From Scedosporium boydii (Eukaryota; Ascomycota; Sordariomycetes; Microascales; Microascaceae), in the NCBI GenBank assembly GCA_002221725.1, contig NJFT01000119.1:53190-117189 (forward strand): a stretch of 64,000 nt of DNA, written 5' to 3'. Each line of letters opens with the position of its first letter. The first letter of the stretch is position 1. Shown here one piece after another: positions 45,262-57,435 of this stretch. Made by a program: the position numbers and the translations under genes. The notes under the pieces are model-generated. The model ran no database searches and was not told where the DNA came from. It saw only the letters and a program-made list of their open reading frames with translations.

Positions 45262-45833
45262 ATAAAGTAGTCCGGGGCGAGCCGTTCTCCTCAGTTGAAA
45301 TGGGAATCTGGCATCGTTTCTCCCCGGTCCGCGCAACGTGAACGAGAAAATCCGGACTGTGATCCCGAAGGAGAGGTAGCCAATAGTATTCAGAATTGAG
45401 TGCGTGGGTACTGACGACGCACAATCATCACGAATTCATCACTACTAAATATGTAGAAGCATTTACGACTAAATTATACTGCCATCCTCACTTCTCTGTC
45501 ATTCCCCGATTGTTCGAGTCTTAGGATTCTCAGTTAAATTCCACGACTAAGAGTAGAGTTTCAACCTCGCGGAGACTCCCCCATCTTGCAGCTAATTAAT
45601 TATCCTATTACCTGACCAGCTCGTCGTTCGCTCTTGCCGCAGTCAGCGAGAAACTGCGTTTCCTCAACTCGGGGGAAGGGCCACGCAGTCCTCTCCTGTA
45701 TGTATGTACAGTCTAACCCAGTCAGATCACGGGGGATCTTATCGCAGATGCGGCATGTCTTTGAGTAGATTGCCATTTCCAGGCCGATTACCCTGCCTAA
45801 CCTTGCTCAAGGTCTGCGGGCTTAGGTCGGACG

Positions 45834-45840
45834 TGACTCA
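45834..45840 (+). promoter_or_regulatory. Perfect TGACTCA site
   Basis: This is the consensus site of Gcn4/CpcA-type bZIP activators of amino-acid metabolism. It lies about 660 bp upstream of the serine dehydratase start codon. A seven-base match alone is weak evidence. Confidence 0.35.
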
Positions 45841-46172
45841 GAGCATCGCCAAAACTGTCAAGCCGGTAGTAAAATGAGAGATCAATAAATATTGCAAACC
45901 GCGGGAATAAGATCAAACTAACAGAAACTTGAGCGGGCTGAGACCGATGTAAAATTAACTCCTTCTCTCCCACATGGGGCGTGTCTCCCAGGAGATTTTT
46001 GTCTCATCTTACCCTCCGGAGTGCGGAATGGAGAAGACTCCCTGTCATAAGGTCGGAATTCTATCCAGTCTCCCCGATTCAACCGGAGTAGGGAAGGAAA
46101 TCCAATTCCAGACCGGCTCTTCTTTACGACGCGGTCCGGGGTCGCATCGTATCCCCCGCCCGCTGTGGGTCC

Positions 46173-46199
46173 TGACTCGGTGACTTCCTGACTCGGTGG
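46173..46199 (-). promoter_or_regulatory. Duplicated TCACCGAGTCA element upstream of serine dehydratase
   Basis: On the plus strand TGACTCGGTGA (46173-46183) and TGACTCGGTGG (46189-46199) are separated by five bases. On the minus strand they read (T/C)CACCGAGTCA twice, the same element as upstream of SHMT but inverted. Distance to the start codon is about 300-330 bp. Confidence 0.6.
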
Positions 46200-46501
46200 T
46201 CAACCCAATCACCTTCCCGGTCGGGCGACGTTTCTCAGTGATTGTTGACTAATTTGAATGTCATGCGACACGAACACAAGGTGGGATCTTTTTGGTTAAT
46301 AGGAAGATGGCCCAGTTCTCCTGAACATCATCCGTCACCCTCACCTCTGCATCAGCAAGTTCAACACTTGTCATTCCGCCCTCTATCCCCATCCATCCAC
46401 TCAAGGCTCAAGTCACAACTCTTACCTTCTCTATTCCATACATAATAAAGAAAGGCCTAGTCTACTGTCTATAAACGACAAGTCTTCAGTCATCACCAAT
46501 C

Positions 46502-47589
46502 ATGACTGTGGACCGTAAACAGCCCTGGGTTTCAACGCCCTTGGTGGAATCATCGCGTCTCTCCAAACTCGCAGGGTGGTATGTGATCACAGATCCCAAT
46601 TCACTCAAACATTACAACTCACCCCACTCAACCCAAAGAAGACACAGATGCAGACGCTAATTCGTAGCAGTAGAATCTTCTTGAAATTAGAGAATTTACA
46701 ACCCTCTGGGTCCTTCAAATCTCGAGGTATTGGAAACTACCTCCTCTGCCGCATCCGAGACTGTGAGGCAGCTGGGAAACAACCGCACTTTTACGCCTCC
46801 TCGGGTGGTAACGCAGGTATCGCCTGCGTAGTCGCCGCTCGGTCTCTCGGATACCAGGCCTCTGTTGTGGTTCCGACGACGACTAGTCCCGCTATGGTGA
46901 TGAGATTACGGGACGAAGGGGCTCACAGCGTCTACCAGCATGGGCAGAGTGTCATGGATGCCGATAACTACCTACGCTCTGTCGTTTTGCCTCGGGACCC
47001 CAATGGACTCTATGTACCTCCATTTGACCATCCTGATGTTTGGGCGGGCAACTCCACTGTCATGTACGAAATTGCCTCTCAACTCTCGTACGAACAGCCA
47101 GACCTCGTTGTTTGTAGCGTCGGTGGAGGCGGCCTTATGAATGGAATAATTCAGGCCCTAGACGAGCTCGGCTGGAGCGACAAGACATCTGTCCTAGCGA
47201 TGGAAACTGCCGGCGCCGACTCGCTCGATCAGGCGCTCAAAGCCAAACAGTTGGTCAAGCTCGAGAAGATTACCTCCAGAGCACGTAGTCTTGGCGTGTC
47301 CATGGTGTCCGAGACAACGTTCGAGTATGCCCAGCGACCACAAGTTGCTAACGCTGTCCTTACCGACGCCGAAGCCGCCAGGGGTTGCTTGCTCATGGCC
47401 TGCCACGAACGTCTTATGGTTGAGCTTACTGCCGGAGTCGCCGTTGCACTTTGCGAGAATGACCAACTAGAAAGGTACTCCGGGCGGCGTCTCGATCGGA
47501 ACTCTAAGGTGGTTTTGCTTATTTGTGGCGGAAATGACATCTCAGTTGAGATGCTAATGGAATGGCAGAAAGACCAGTTGTCACCTTGA
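46502..47589 (+). CDS. L-serine/L-threonine dehydratase (catabolic, PLP)
   Basis: Exon 1 is 46502-46578, the intron 46579-46667 and exon 2 46668-47589, giving 332 residues. The acceptor at 46667 was chosen because it yields LAGCSRIFLKLENLQPSG; a nearer AG creates a stop. The PLP lysine lies in SGSFKSRG (about residue 43), with the substrate loop YASSGGNAG and the phosphate-binding glycine loop SVGGGGLMNG. The enzyme deaminates serine to pyruvate, and threonine to 2-oxobutyrate, for use as carbon and nitrogen source. With SHMT nearby and a shared upstream element, the pair could channel glycine or serine to pyruvate. Length and motifs match CHA1-type enzymes. Confidence 0.95.
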
Positions 47590-48406
47590 TCCAAGTACAA
47601 GGTCTAATCATTGCAGAAGATGCTAGGCGGAGCCTTTTTTTTTTTTTTTTTTTGTCGTCTTTTAGATTAATAATTTAGCCTCTGATAATTTTAGCCACAT
47701 TCTTGATGTTCAGCAACAGTCTCGTAACACATTGATTTCGCGATGGTTTCACAGCATCGCCCCCAGTCACTTGAGCTCTCGCAGCTTGATGATGGAAACA
47801 ACTTTGCAATTCAGGTAGGTTCTTTTTGATTAATCGAAATTCCGATGCCCGAAATATTAGATGATGGCCTTTGTTTGGGAATGAGGAACGCGGGGCATCT
47901 CGACTAAATAAACAACCCCGGCTCCTTCTGCGTCTCACTTTTCATGCTTTTGCACGTACCTCTTCATAGTCGATATAGTTATCCGTCTACCTATCTTTAA
48001 CGTAATGGGTGTGTCATTAAATATGCGGCTATTCACTATGGTGCTTGGTAAGAATGCGCGACGGCAGTGTTGCTGGTCCGATTCACGGACGCCATGGCGT
48101 TTGGGATTCCGCAATGCCCCACGGATTTGGAGGGATTATCGATGCAATCCGAAATTCGGGTAAATTCTAGTGGCCAGGCGCCGTTACTTCCATAGATGGG
48201 ATGATAGTATTAGTATTGCGAGCCTCTGTGCTCTCCGGGAAATTAAGCGCTTCGGGTCGAAGGCAAAGGGAAAAGCGGTTCAAAGAGCCAAGATATTATT
48301 AGAAAGACCGCCTAGATAACGAAGTAAGACATCAATCGAAATAAAAATATTACCCTAAGTCACTTGGAGCGACTGATACCAAGGAACGGAGCAGCTAATC
48401 TAGAAT
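47590..48406. other. Convergent intergenic region
   Basis: The serine dehydratase and SDR genes converge here. It contains a T19 run (47635-47653) and no gene. Confidence 0.5.
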
Positions 48407-49645
48407 CTAGATAGCGGAAATCCTGCCTGTCTCCGGATCCACTCTCTGCCTTCCCGTAAAGTCGAGTGCAAATTTGTTCGTTTCTTGTCGAATCATACGC
48501 CAGAGCCATTCCGGTCCTCCCCTCTATAATTACGCCATTAGTATTCGATCAACACAGCCTGTAGGGCTCAGTAGCAGGGAGTGTTTCATACCAGGATGGC
48601 AACATAACTCATGATGCCAGGCAGGTAGATTGTCCTACCATATCCACTGTGTATAGTGTCGGCAAGTGCCTGAGCTACAGTATTGACATCTAGAACAGGG
48701 AAGAGGAAGTTGAATTGCCTGGTTTCGCCCTTGATGAGCTGCGTGCGGATGAAACTGAATATACCAACCGACAGCCTAACATTGGGCGCCTTGTGAATAT
48801 TAGCAAGCTCCAGCTGCAGTGCCTGTTCAAGACTTGTTAGCTGGCGTCTAATTATTGGTAGATACTGGAGAGGCGAAGCATCAACATACCTCATGCATCG
48901 AGAGTACTCCCGCTTTTGTTGCGCCGTAATCGCCCATCTTGCTTGGGAGGATAAACGCGCTCATGGAGCTAATGTTGACAATGTGGCCATGGTTATTGCG
49001 GATCATTTCTGGCAGAAACTCTTTGACCAGCAAGAAGGGAGCAGTGAGGTTTGTCCGTATAGTTGCCTCTACATCAATAGGCGCGCTATCGCAAATGGTG
49101 TAGCCGCGACAGATGCCCGCATTGTTCACGAGGACAGTGGGGTGGCCGACTTCTTGCCGTATCTGCTCGCAAACGGCGTGAAGGCTAGCGGAATCGCTCA
49201 GGTCACACTGGTAGTAGTGTATTCGCGCACCCTTTGGCGGCTCCCATGCCAGCGGCGCGAAGTCGATGACGACGATCCTCGTGTTTGGGTTGCGGTCGAG
49301 CAACTTTCCAATGAGGTTTGCGCCAATACCACTGCTTCCTCCGGTAACAACGATAATCTCCTTGTTATCCCAATCCCACTGCGACCTCCTTGTCCAGTTG
49401 TTATTCACCTGCCGGTTCAGGTACTCGTTGGCGTTGAGGAAGGCGCCGAAAGCAGCCAGCAAGTAGACCAGGCGCCGGGTGTTCTCGAGCCTTTGTAGGA
49501 TCTTGACATCGTGGATGGAACCTCGCGACAAGGCCCAGCGAATGGCAAGAGCTAAGGGGATAGAGAGGGTAGGATTGAGGAGGGTTTTCCGCACCGCCCG
49601 GCCCACCACATCGATCGTGAATCCTTCCCGTGAGAACGATGGCAT
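48407..49645 (-). CDS. Membrane-associated short-chain dehydrogenase (17beta-HSD/RDH-like)
   Basis: Exons are 48890-49645, 48592-48822 and 48407-48523, giving 367 residues. A hydrophobic N-terminal segment (RRLVYLLAAFGAFL, about 57-70) suggests attachment to the ER or lipid droplets. The SDR domain shows VVTGGSSGIGA, NNAGICRG, NISSMSAFILPSKMG and the catalytic YGATKAGVLS. The C-terminal exon GGPEWLWRMIRQET is found by joining across a 68-nt intron and matches the usual ending of fungal dehydrogenases of this type, so the gene is complete. Substrates of related enzymes are steroids, retinoids or long-chain alcohols; none can be assigned here. Confidence 0.9.
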
Positions 49646-52600
49646 GATGAAACGATGAGAGTAGACTCAGTAGAGTGATGATGGATATCAGCGGACGTCC
49701 TTGGATAAATCGCGCCGGAAATAAAACAAAGCAGCGTTGATTTCGTCAATAGGTCTTTTGACGCGTTCGGGGCCTTAGATGCCCAGATGTAAAATCGCTT
49801 TTGATAACATCATATATATTTCTCGAGTTGGCGACGGACAAGATCACAAGCTTTGGGCGGAGTGGAATGTCCGTGCTACCACGTGCTCCTGCCTCGGCTT
49901 GCGTCCACAGAAGCTTGGCGATCGTCGCTCCCCGCATTCTGCTTCCCCACATTTCGCTATCAAAAGGAGATGAAATCGTCCCATAAAGCTGGTGATGTCG
50001 ACTTGTGCAAGGGTGAGATCAATCAAAAGCGGAAAGCGCCATTCACAGCCCCGTAACAATGATGGATTGAAGCACGGGCCGAGGGAGCCAACCTGGCCCA
50101 GCATGTCGTTTTTCTGATTCCACTCGAATGATAAGTTTCGTTGGTTACGAAGAACCAAGATGAACACTACCGGAAACGGCCTCTTGCTTCTGAGTCGGTC
50201 CCTTTTAAAGTCCAGCGGTTGGGCCACCTTCAAGCTCTGACATCAGAATCGGATCTACCACCTCTGTGGTCCGTAACGAAAGGACTCGGTCAGAAATATT
50301 CTCACTAAATAATTCTATAAAGAGCACTGCCCTTCTCTCATGGCCCAACGACCCTGTGGCATCTCTATACGAACACGAGAACACCCCTGATCGATGGGTG
50401 CTTCGTACATCCTTCTTGTGCCCGATAGTAACGTCTTGAGGATCCCTCCATTGACGCTGAGTGCTGAGACCTGGGCATATGATGGTGCGGCCTCGAACTC
50501 TGCGAAAAGAAATCAAGCCAGTATCCGCAATCAAAGTATCGACTTGACTGAGTCTCTTTTTGGAAACAGTATAATGGTATCATACGCGGCTATGGTGAAC
50601 TAATAGACGCAATTCTGGAAGTGAAAGATCTGGGAATAGGGCCAATGGAGCAGGGATCTGCTGTCCTAAGTCGTCGAAATTTGTCAGCTCTTGCAGAAGT
50701 TGTACAATAGCTTCCAACGGGAACTGTTCTTGATCATTGGCCACTCTCTTGTTTCCTTCTTATCTTCTCATGTGTCTTAATACGGTGGAAACTGCACTGA
50801 TCCGTCTCAACACTTGGACCAATATATCCGTTTCATAGGCTGTATTTGATGGGCGCCCACATGCGCGGCAAATTAGGAGCCAAATACCAGCACTGGAGAC
50901 AGTCGCTCAGTATGTGGTGTGTCAATATCCCAATAACCGCAATCCCCGGAGTTGGTTCTCTTCCAGGGCAGGGCACAAGCTTCTGCCACGGCCAGTCTCA
51001 ACCTGGTCCGCCTTGCCCGTTCTCGCCCGCAAATTTACGCTCATCCTTCTTAAATTTCGGGCATGGCGGATGTTGGGAAGTAAAGAGCCTTAAAGGCAGA
51101 GCTCGACGGCCGAAGCCTGATTACTATTGCTCATTGGCTTTCACGGGAAGGGAGTGCAAATCGGGGTAGCTTGCTAATGCAATATAGCTATTACCAAGGT
51201 GAAGTAGGTTGCCTCCATGTCAACAACCAAAGAACCGAGGAGATGAGTTGGTCCGAATTGCCTACGTAGGGAGCTGGCTTAACACAGGGACCAGGCCTCG
51301 ACCTCCCGCTCATGTGTCGGCCTTGCCCGTATAGAAACCTACTTCGTAGCTGATGAGTTCCCTCCGGATATTTTCAGCATTCTAGGCTCCTAGAGATGGA
51401 CAAGGAGGTTAATATTGGAATCGCCATGGGGATTTGATACTAAAGATACTCCATAACTCGAGGGTTGGCCAATGTAAAGAGATTGGTCGTGCCACAGAGT
51501 GAAGGGGAACAGTAGAGCCAGCAAAGGCCAAGTATAGGTCTGGTATGAAAGGGTCACTATTAATCACTACCCTCTCTTCTACTTTCCTCTCATCAAAAGC
51601 CTCCCTTTTATCCTTCCCAGCCCTCATATAATCTTCCCCAAGCTCTCCCTTTCCTCTAAAAGTTTCCCTCTTAGTTTACCTAGTCCAACCATATCTTAGA
51701 CTTGTCTCATACTTTAGCTTCAGTATACCCATAGCTCTATAGGCACACTCTAGTCGGCCTATTTCTCATGTCATGCCACTTCAATTTGGATGGCGACTGT
51801 TCTCCATGCTGGTTCCATCATTCTGGGGTGATCCTAGTGCTCCTCTCAGCCTCCTGCGACCGTGTAGCCACTCCGTGCCGTGACAGCCAAGAAGAGCCTT
51901 ATAAGTTGAATTCAAGGCATGTCGCAAAGCCTTCGACAAGTAAGTGCTCCGTGTGTCTAGAAACAATATGGCTCTCCTTTCATCTCGAGTCCTCGTTGGC
52001 TGTTACAAATATCATCGACATTCGTTCTCGCCCCAATACCTGATCCCGTGTAACAGCTCAGTGGTTACGATATATTAAGTGTCCAGAGATGACGTCTTTG
52101 GTCGCTGTTCAATGCTTTCGCCCAGACCATGTTCTACCTCAATGCCACGATGGATAAATAGTGAACAATTTGCCACACATCAGAACACTTTCTTGCTGTT
52201 GCGTATGGATTTGAAGAAGATCGCTGCATTTCCATCGTTCAGAACTATGACTTCGACTGATATGACAGTTCCCGAGATCTACGCCGGTAAAGTGAAGAAA
52301 TCAAGTGAACTAAAAAGCCACAACCAATCGGGGACATCGGGTCGGGGAGTTAGGAATTGATGTGGGGACTGAGACACCCATCTGAGCTAGCCTCTCTTCC
52401 TCATCTAATCAAAGCTACACTCTAGTCCGCACAGCAGGGCCAATCAATGCGCTGGTGTTCCAAATAATCCTCGGTAGGGTTCCCGTTGCCCCCGCCCCGG
52501 AGGCTATGAGACATCCCTACCTCGGTCGTAGCACCCCGAGCTTTATCCTGATCTCGGGGATGAGCGGGTTCGTGTCTGTAATCCGGCGTCCTCCATAAAG

Positions 52601-52872
52601 ACGCACCCCGCCTTTTCGAGCCGCAAAACATCCCATGTCGGCACCTATCAGCGGCTCGAGCATCAAGCTAGCAGTAGATATATAGGCGTCCTGTTGCGTT
52701 CATGAGAGCTCAATAGCTGGTATTCAGACTAATGTTTCTTCTCCAATCCTCCTAGCAGCCCCAGTCCTTGCCGCCTTTGCCTAAACCGTTCAACTACGTT
52801 AGGAACTCAGACTATTATCAGCCCTTCCCCCCCAGTCCACATTACATCTTGAACTAGCACGCTTGAGCAAAA
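49646..52872. other. Long gene-poor stretch
   Basis: More than 3 kb without a convincing gene. Frames up to about 130 codons occur on both strands, including one at 52422-52631, but none shows family motifs. It may contain diverged transposon or gene remnants that I cannot name. Confidence 0.45.
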
Positions 52873-55114
52873 ATGCAAGAGAAACCGGAAGCTAGCACTA
52901 GTGCCGCGTTTGTGCCACCCCTGGAAGAAAATGTTGATGTGCTTATTTGCGGTAGTGGTTCCGCCGGTCTCTGCGCGGCCGTGTGGCTCGCCCGGACCGG
53001 GATCAATTACCGCATTCTCGAGCGCCGGAGTGGCCCCCTGAAACACGGCCAGGCAGATGGTGTGCAGTGTCGTACCGTCGAGGTTATGGAGAGCTTTGGC
53101 ATTTCCGAACCCCTCATTCAGGAGTCATATCATGTTCTTGAAGTCGCCTTCTGGGGCGAGGATGGAAAAGGTGGCATCTCACGGGGGAAGACGACACCCG
53201 ATACCCAGCCTGGGCTGACCCATCTCCCACACGTCATCATCAGTCAGGGCCGCATGAACGAGCTGATGATCAACGAAACAAAGAGGGCCGGCGGCGAATC
53301 CAGGATACGCTACGACTGCGAAGTGAAGGATGTTAAGGTCGATGAAACCAGGGCCGATGACCCGAATGCCCATTGTGTCACCGTCACAGCCGTTCAAGAT
53401 GGGGTTGAACGAAATTTCAGAGCTAAATATGTTCTGGTATGTGGATCTTGAGATGCGTACTCGTTTCAACCATCCTTCCCCTTTCCTTTTTTTTCTCTTT
53501 TTCCTTTTTTTTTTTTTTTTTTTTTTCTTGGCTCATCGCATGTCTTGAGTACCCAGTAACTAAGGGAACTATCCTCACTCTTTTAGGGTTGTGATGGCGC
53601 TCATAGTCAAGTGAGGCGCTCTCTTGGATTTTCAATGGTCGGCGACAGTACCGACGCCATCTGGGCTGTCATGGACATCCATCCCCAGACCAATTTTCCG
53701 GATATCCGTAAGAAGACGATTATCCACTCCGAGGCTGGCAACCTTATGATCATTCCCCGAGAGGGGGACTCCATGGTCCGCTTCTATCTGGAGCTGCCGA
53801 ATGCCAAGGTCGCGTCAGATGTTAAGCTTGAGAACTTGGTTCCCTTGGTCAAAGACATTTTCCACCCATACACCATGGACATTGCCGAGACTGTATGGTT
53901 CTCCGCCTATGTTATTGGGCAGCGCCGTGCCGACTACTTCACCCAGAGTCACCGCGTCTTCCTCACTGGCGACGCCTGCCACACACATTCGCCAAAGGCC
54001 GGTCAAGGCATGAATGTGAGCCTCCAAGACGGATACAATATCGGCTGGAAACTCGCTGGAATCCTTCGCGGCGAGCTTCGCCCGGACATTCTGAAGACAT
54101 ACGTAAGCGAGCGTCAGAAGACGGCCACCGAGCTCATAGAGTTCGACCGCTTCTTCACGAAGCTCTTCAATACCGCTTACCGCAAGGAGAACAACATTTC
54201 CGAGGAGGAGTTTGCCAAACAGTTCGTCAAATCCGGTCTGTATACTGCCGGGCTTGCGACTGAATACCTACCCTCTGTCCTCACTGTGCTCTCTGATGAG
54301 GATCGCTCTCTTGCTTCGGGTGTCGAAGTCGGAAAGAGATTCCCTAGCACTATCGTTATGCGCTTCTCCGATGCTCGCCCACTTCAGCTGGTTAAGGCTC
54401 TCCCCGCCGATTCGAGGTGGAACCTTGTCATTTTCCCGGGCGACATTAATAACAAAGACTCAATGAAGCGGTTCGAAACGGTAAGTAAAACGGAATCGTC
54501 ACCTCACCACTTGCCTCTCCTTAAGCCACTGGGGATTATTCTAATCATACCGATGCAGGCCACTCTCGAGCTCATAAAACTCGTCAACAACTTCACCTAC
54601 CCGGATAAGGACCTGAACAGCGTCATAAACCCAGTCGTAGTGCTCGCAACGGAGCGCAAAGACCTCTCACAAAGCCAAATTCCTGATTTTTACACTCCCT
54701 CGATCGGTCATCGGCGTGTGCGATGTAAGACTACCAGGTCTCCTGTTAGCTGTGGAATAGGAACACCTTGGAATGTAAGATTGCTAATACGGAAAGCAGG
54801 GCTCCATAACGTATTCACCGACGAGGCGGGGCCGTACTCGCCTCATGGTCACGCTTATGAGAAATATGGCGTTGATCGCAGTCGCGGCGCACTTGTCGTT
54901 GTTAGGCCTGACCACTGTATGGATTCCCGACTATTCATCCTAGACCTATATATGGTTTCCAGTCCACTTCGGAAGTTGCTCGCATACTAACAGAGAGATT
55001 TTAGATGTGTCTAAGGTTCTCCCCCTTGACAATGCAGCGCAGGTCTCAACGTTTCTTGAGGCTTTCATGATTCCGATCGGCGAGCGGGTGGCGTCGGCAA
55101 TTAAGAAGTTGTAA
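52873..55114 (+). CDS. FAD-dependent phenol 2-monooxygenase-like hydroxylase
   Basis: Exons are 52873-53436, 53587-54480, 54559-54724, 54800-54916 and 55005-55114, giving 616 residues. This is a class A flavoprotein aromatic hydroxylase: the FAD fold VLICGSGSAGL (about 23-33), the DG motif GCDGAHSQVRRSLG, and the GD motif FLTGDACHTHSPKAGQGMN with the following DGYNIGWKLA. The C-terminal thioredoxin-like domain ends with RGALVVVRPDHYVSKVL. Such enzymes hydroxylate phenols or related aromatics with NADPH and oxygen. Five exons join without frame loss; the first intron contains a T-run at about 53507-53526. No ring-cleavage gene lies next to it. Confidence 0.93.
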
Positions 55115-56244
55115 TACAGGCACCTTCGTCGATTGCCTCGTTAAGGGCTGTGATACTACGGTCGTATCGTGAGCATGCCAAAGAGCAATTTTGGGAAAGG
55201 ACGTGGTCTGGTTGTCGAGTCGTGCCCTCCCGTATTTTGTGGGTATTGCCAACCACGGCCCACGCCTCCATTTCTCGCTTATTGTTGGTATTATCTTTCA
55301 ATAGAGAACAATAAAAAACCACATGAACCCTTTTAACTACGCTCTCCTTTTTAGAACTAATCTTTCGGTTACATCTTCATGCCTCGTACAAGGGGAAGAA
55401 AAATATCATGACTAAATTTGTCGCATGTGAACGCCGTGTCCTGAAAAATAGTCTTTCTTTCACGTGCCCGTGCCGTTCGGACTTTTAGATCAAGAGCAGG
55501 AGATCATCAGCCACTGTGTCTGCGTCCGGAGTACACTACTTCGTACAATGCTAGTACGGATGTAACTGCTGCCGTGGAGATGCATGCGATGACCAATCGC
55601 GTTACATCCCGAGTGTCCCTCTGCGGCACAGCCATTGGAGCCTGAATCCTTCGTTGCTTACGTGCGTATCCATTTACGGAGTAGTTTACAAAGCACGTAG
55701 ACTTGGAAGAAACAGAGTCTAACCTCAGAAAGAACATTTGCGGGGATCGTCGGGCAAGTTAAAAATTTTTATTACCCTCGTAACAGACCTGTGTATTAAA
55801 GCCAAGCATCCTTCATAAGGCTGATAGTATCGGAGCTGAGGTTGTAGAGACGAAGTGATTGGCCGAATCAACCAACGGGGCTGCAAATTTTTTGCCATGT
55901 ATTTGTACCTCAGTGCCGTGGTACTTCGTAGGTAATCTTGTTGTGCTGCCTCTTGGGCCTCTTGGGCCCCTTGGCCAAACTCATCCACGTCATTTTACGA
56001 GAAACGGGAACGCCCAGACATCCCCCAAGAGGTTGATTGGGTGTTTTAAGATTAGGATTGTCCACCTGGCCCCTCTTCCACCGCGGCCCGCCCAGAGATG
56101 ATCCTATCCACAGTTATTCATGTCCTGTGCGTCCAAGCACCAAATTTTGATTTGTGTTCTCCCCAATTTTGCTCCTCGCCGTTTTTCCCCATGGATGTCC
56201 CAGCTCGAAATTTTTTTCTTTCTTTTTCCAGGAATCCCTAAGAC
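55115..56244. other. Intergenic region upstream of the glycosyltransferase
   Basis: No gene recognised. A pyrimidine-rich tract (about 56209-56230) ends in cag just before the start codon and could be an acceptor of a 5' UTR intron. Confidence 0.45.
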
Positions 56245-57435
56245 ATGGCTAGGCGTGGCATTCTCCGGTCTCGAATATTACAAGCCCTTCTTGCTGTCGG
56301 CATTCTCATCGCCCTCCTGAAGTTCTTAAACGTCAATTTTGAAGCTTATGGGGTGGGCAACACCGCCGAAGCCCCAGAAGAAATTCTCCGACCGGGCTCG
56401 CCGCCTGTGCCCAACGTCTGGACGACGATTACGGGAACCCACGCTCCTCGACGGAACGAATCTAGCGCCAACATACCGAATATCGTCCACTTCGTCTACC
56501 TCCTCCCCGAAGGAGTAGAGGACTTCAGTTTCCGATTCAAGGAGGTCCTCGCCGTCTACGCGGCGTGGGCTTTCACCGACCCCGACACCATCTATTTACA
56601 TACAAACGCAAGTGCCGAAGCGATACAGCGCGCTCGCTCTGGCACGCTAGGGAAATGGAACTCCATCATTCTCAACGTTCCCCAGCTTGTCGTGAGGCCC
56701 GTCGAATCTCCAGACCACGCGAATAATGGCGTCAAGATATTGAAGATGCAACACAAGGGCGATTTCGTTCGGGTGGCGGCCCTCGAGGAAATCGGTGGCA
56801 TCTATCTTGACATGGACGCGATCCCGCTTCGAGACCTTCGGCCATTAATAGAGACGGGATTCAATACAGTTCTTGGAAGACAGGCCGACGGGGATATAAT
56901 GAGTGGGAACTTCATGGGAAAGGCCGGATGCCGGTTCTTCACCCAATGGCGAGAAAGCATGCATCAAGTTTTTGACCAAGGATGGATCACCCACTCGAAC
57001 CATCTCATGGCAAAACTGGCGAAACCACTCTCTGCATTTGAAAGGGAAATTCTGATCATGGAATCGCCTGTGATGGGACCTGTCCACTGGGCCGGAGGCT
57101 ATACGCAGGTCTTCTATCGCGTCCATAATGATGTGGAATCTAACCTCGAGGGGCTACAGGACGGCTCTCCACTAAGAGACTTCACCAACTACGCTCAAGA
57201 CGAGGGAAAGCACCCATCGTGGCAGCATGATTACTCGGATACATACATCCTCCATTCCTGGCATGAAAGAAGAGGACTACGCCTCCCGCAGGGCTTTGCC
57301 CGCATTACACCGAAATATGTGTTAGAGCGGAAGAGTGATTTCTCGAGGGCGGTGTATCACATCGCGAAACGCATGTACGAACAAGGCTTCATTGGGTTCG
57401 ATGACCCCTGGAGATACACGGCCCCCGAGCAATAA
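56245..57435 (+). CDS. GT32-type glycosyltransferase (type II membrane protein)
   Basis: Intronless frame of 396 residues. A short basic N-terminus and one membrane segment (ILQALLAVGILIALLKFL, about 11-28) give the type II topology of Golgi transferases. The catalytic domain has IPNIVHFVYLL, LKMQHKGDFVRVAAL and the DxD motif in GGIYLDMDAIPLRDL (Asp 189 and 191), which binds the metal and nucleotide sugar. These features match the Gly-transf_Sug (OCH1/GT32) family, whose members add mannose or other sugars to glycans or lipids. The acceptor is unknown. Confidence 0.9.
   Translation: MARRGILRSRILQALLAVGILIALLKFLNVNFEAYGVGNTAEAPEEILRPGSPPVPNVWTTITGTHAPRRNESSANIPNIVHFVYLLPEGVEDFSFRFKEVLAVYAAWAFTDPDTIYLHTNASAEAIQRARSGTLGKWNSIILNVPQLVVRPVESPDHANNGVKILKMQHKGDFVRVAALEEIGGIYLDMDAIPLRDLRPLIETGFNTVLGRQADGDIMSGNFMGKAGCRFFTQWRESMHQVFDQGWITHSNHLMAKLAKPLSAFEREILIMESPVMGPVHWAGGYTQVFYRVHNDVESNLEGLQDGSPLRDFTNYAQDEGKHPSWQHDYSDTYILHSWHERRGLRLPQGFARITPKYVLERKSDFSRAVYHIAKRMYEQGFIGFDDPWRYTAPEQ

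Larger units (their letters stand above)
44591..46501. other. Long intergenic region with several GAGTCA-type motifs
   Basis: Nearly 2 kb between SHMT and serine dehydratase with no gene. It contains single TCACCGAGTCC and TCACTGAGTCA motifs (45107-45117, 45160-45170), a GCGCGAG-type repeat (45231-45261), a perfect TGACTCA (45834-45840) and the paired element at 46173-46199. Confidence 0.5.
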
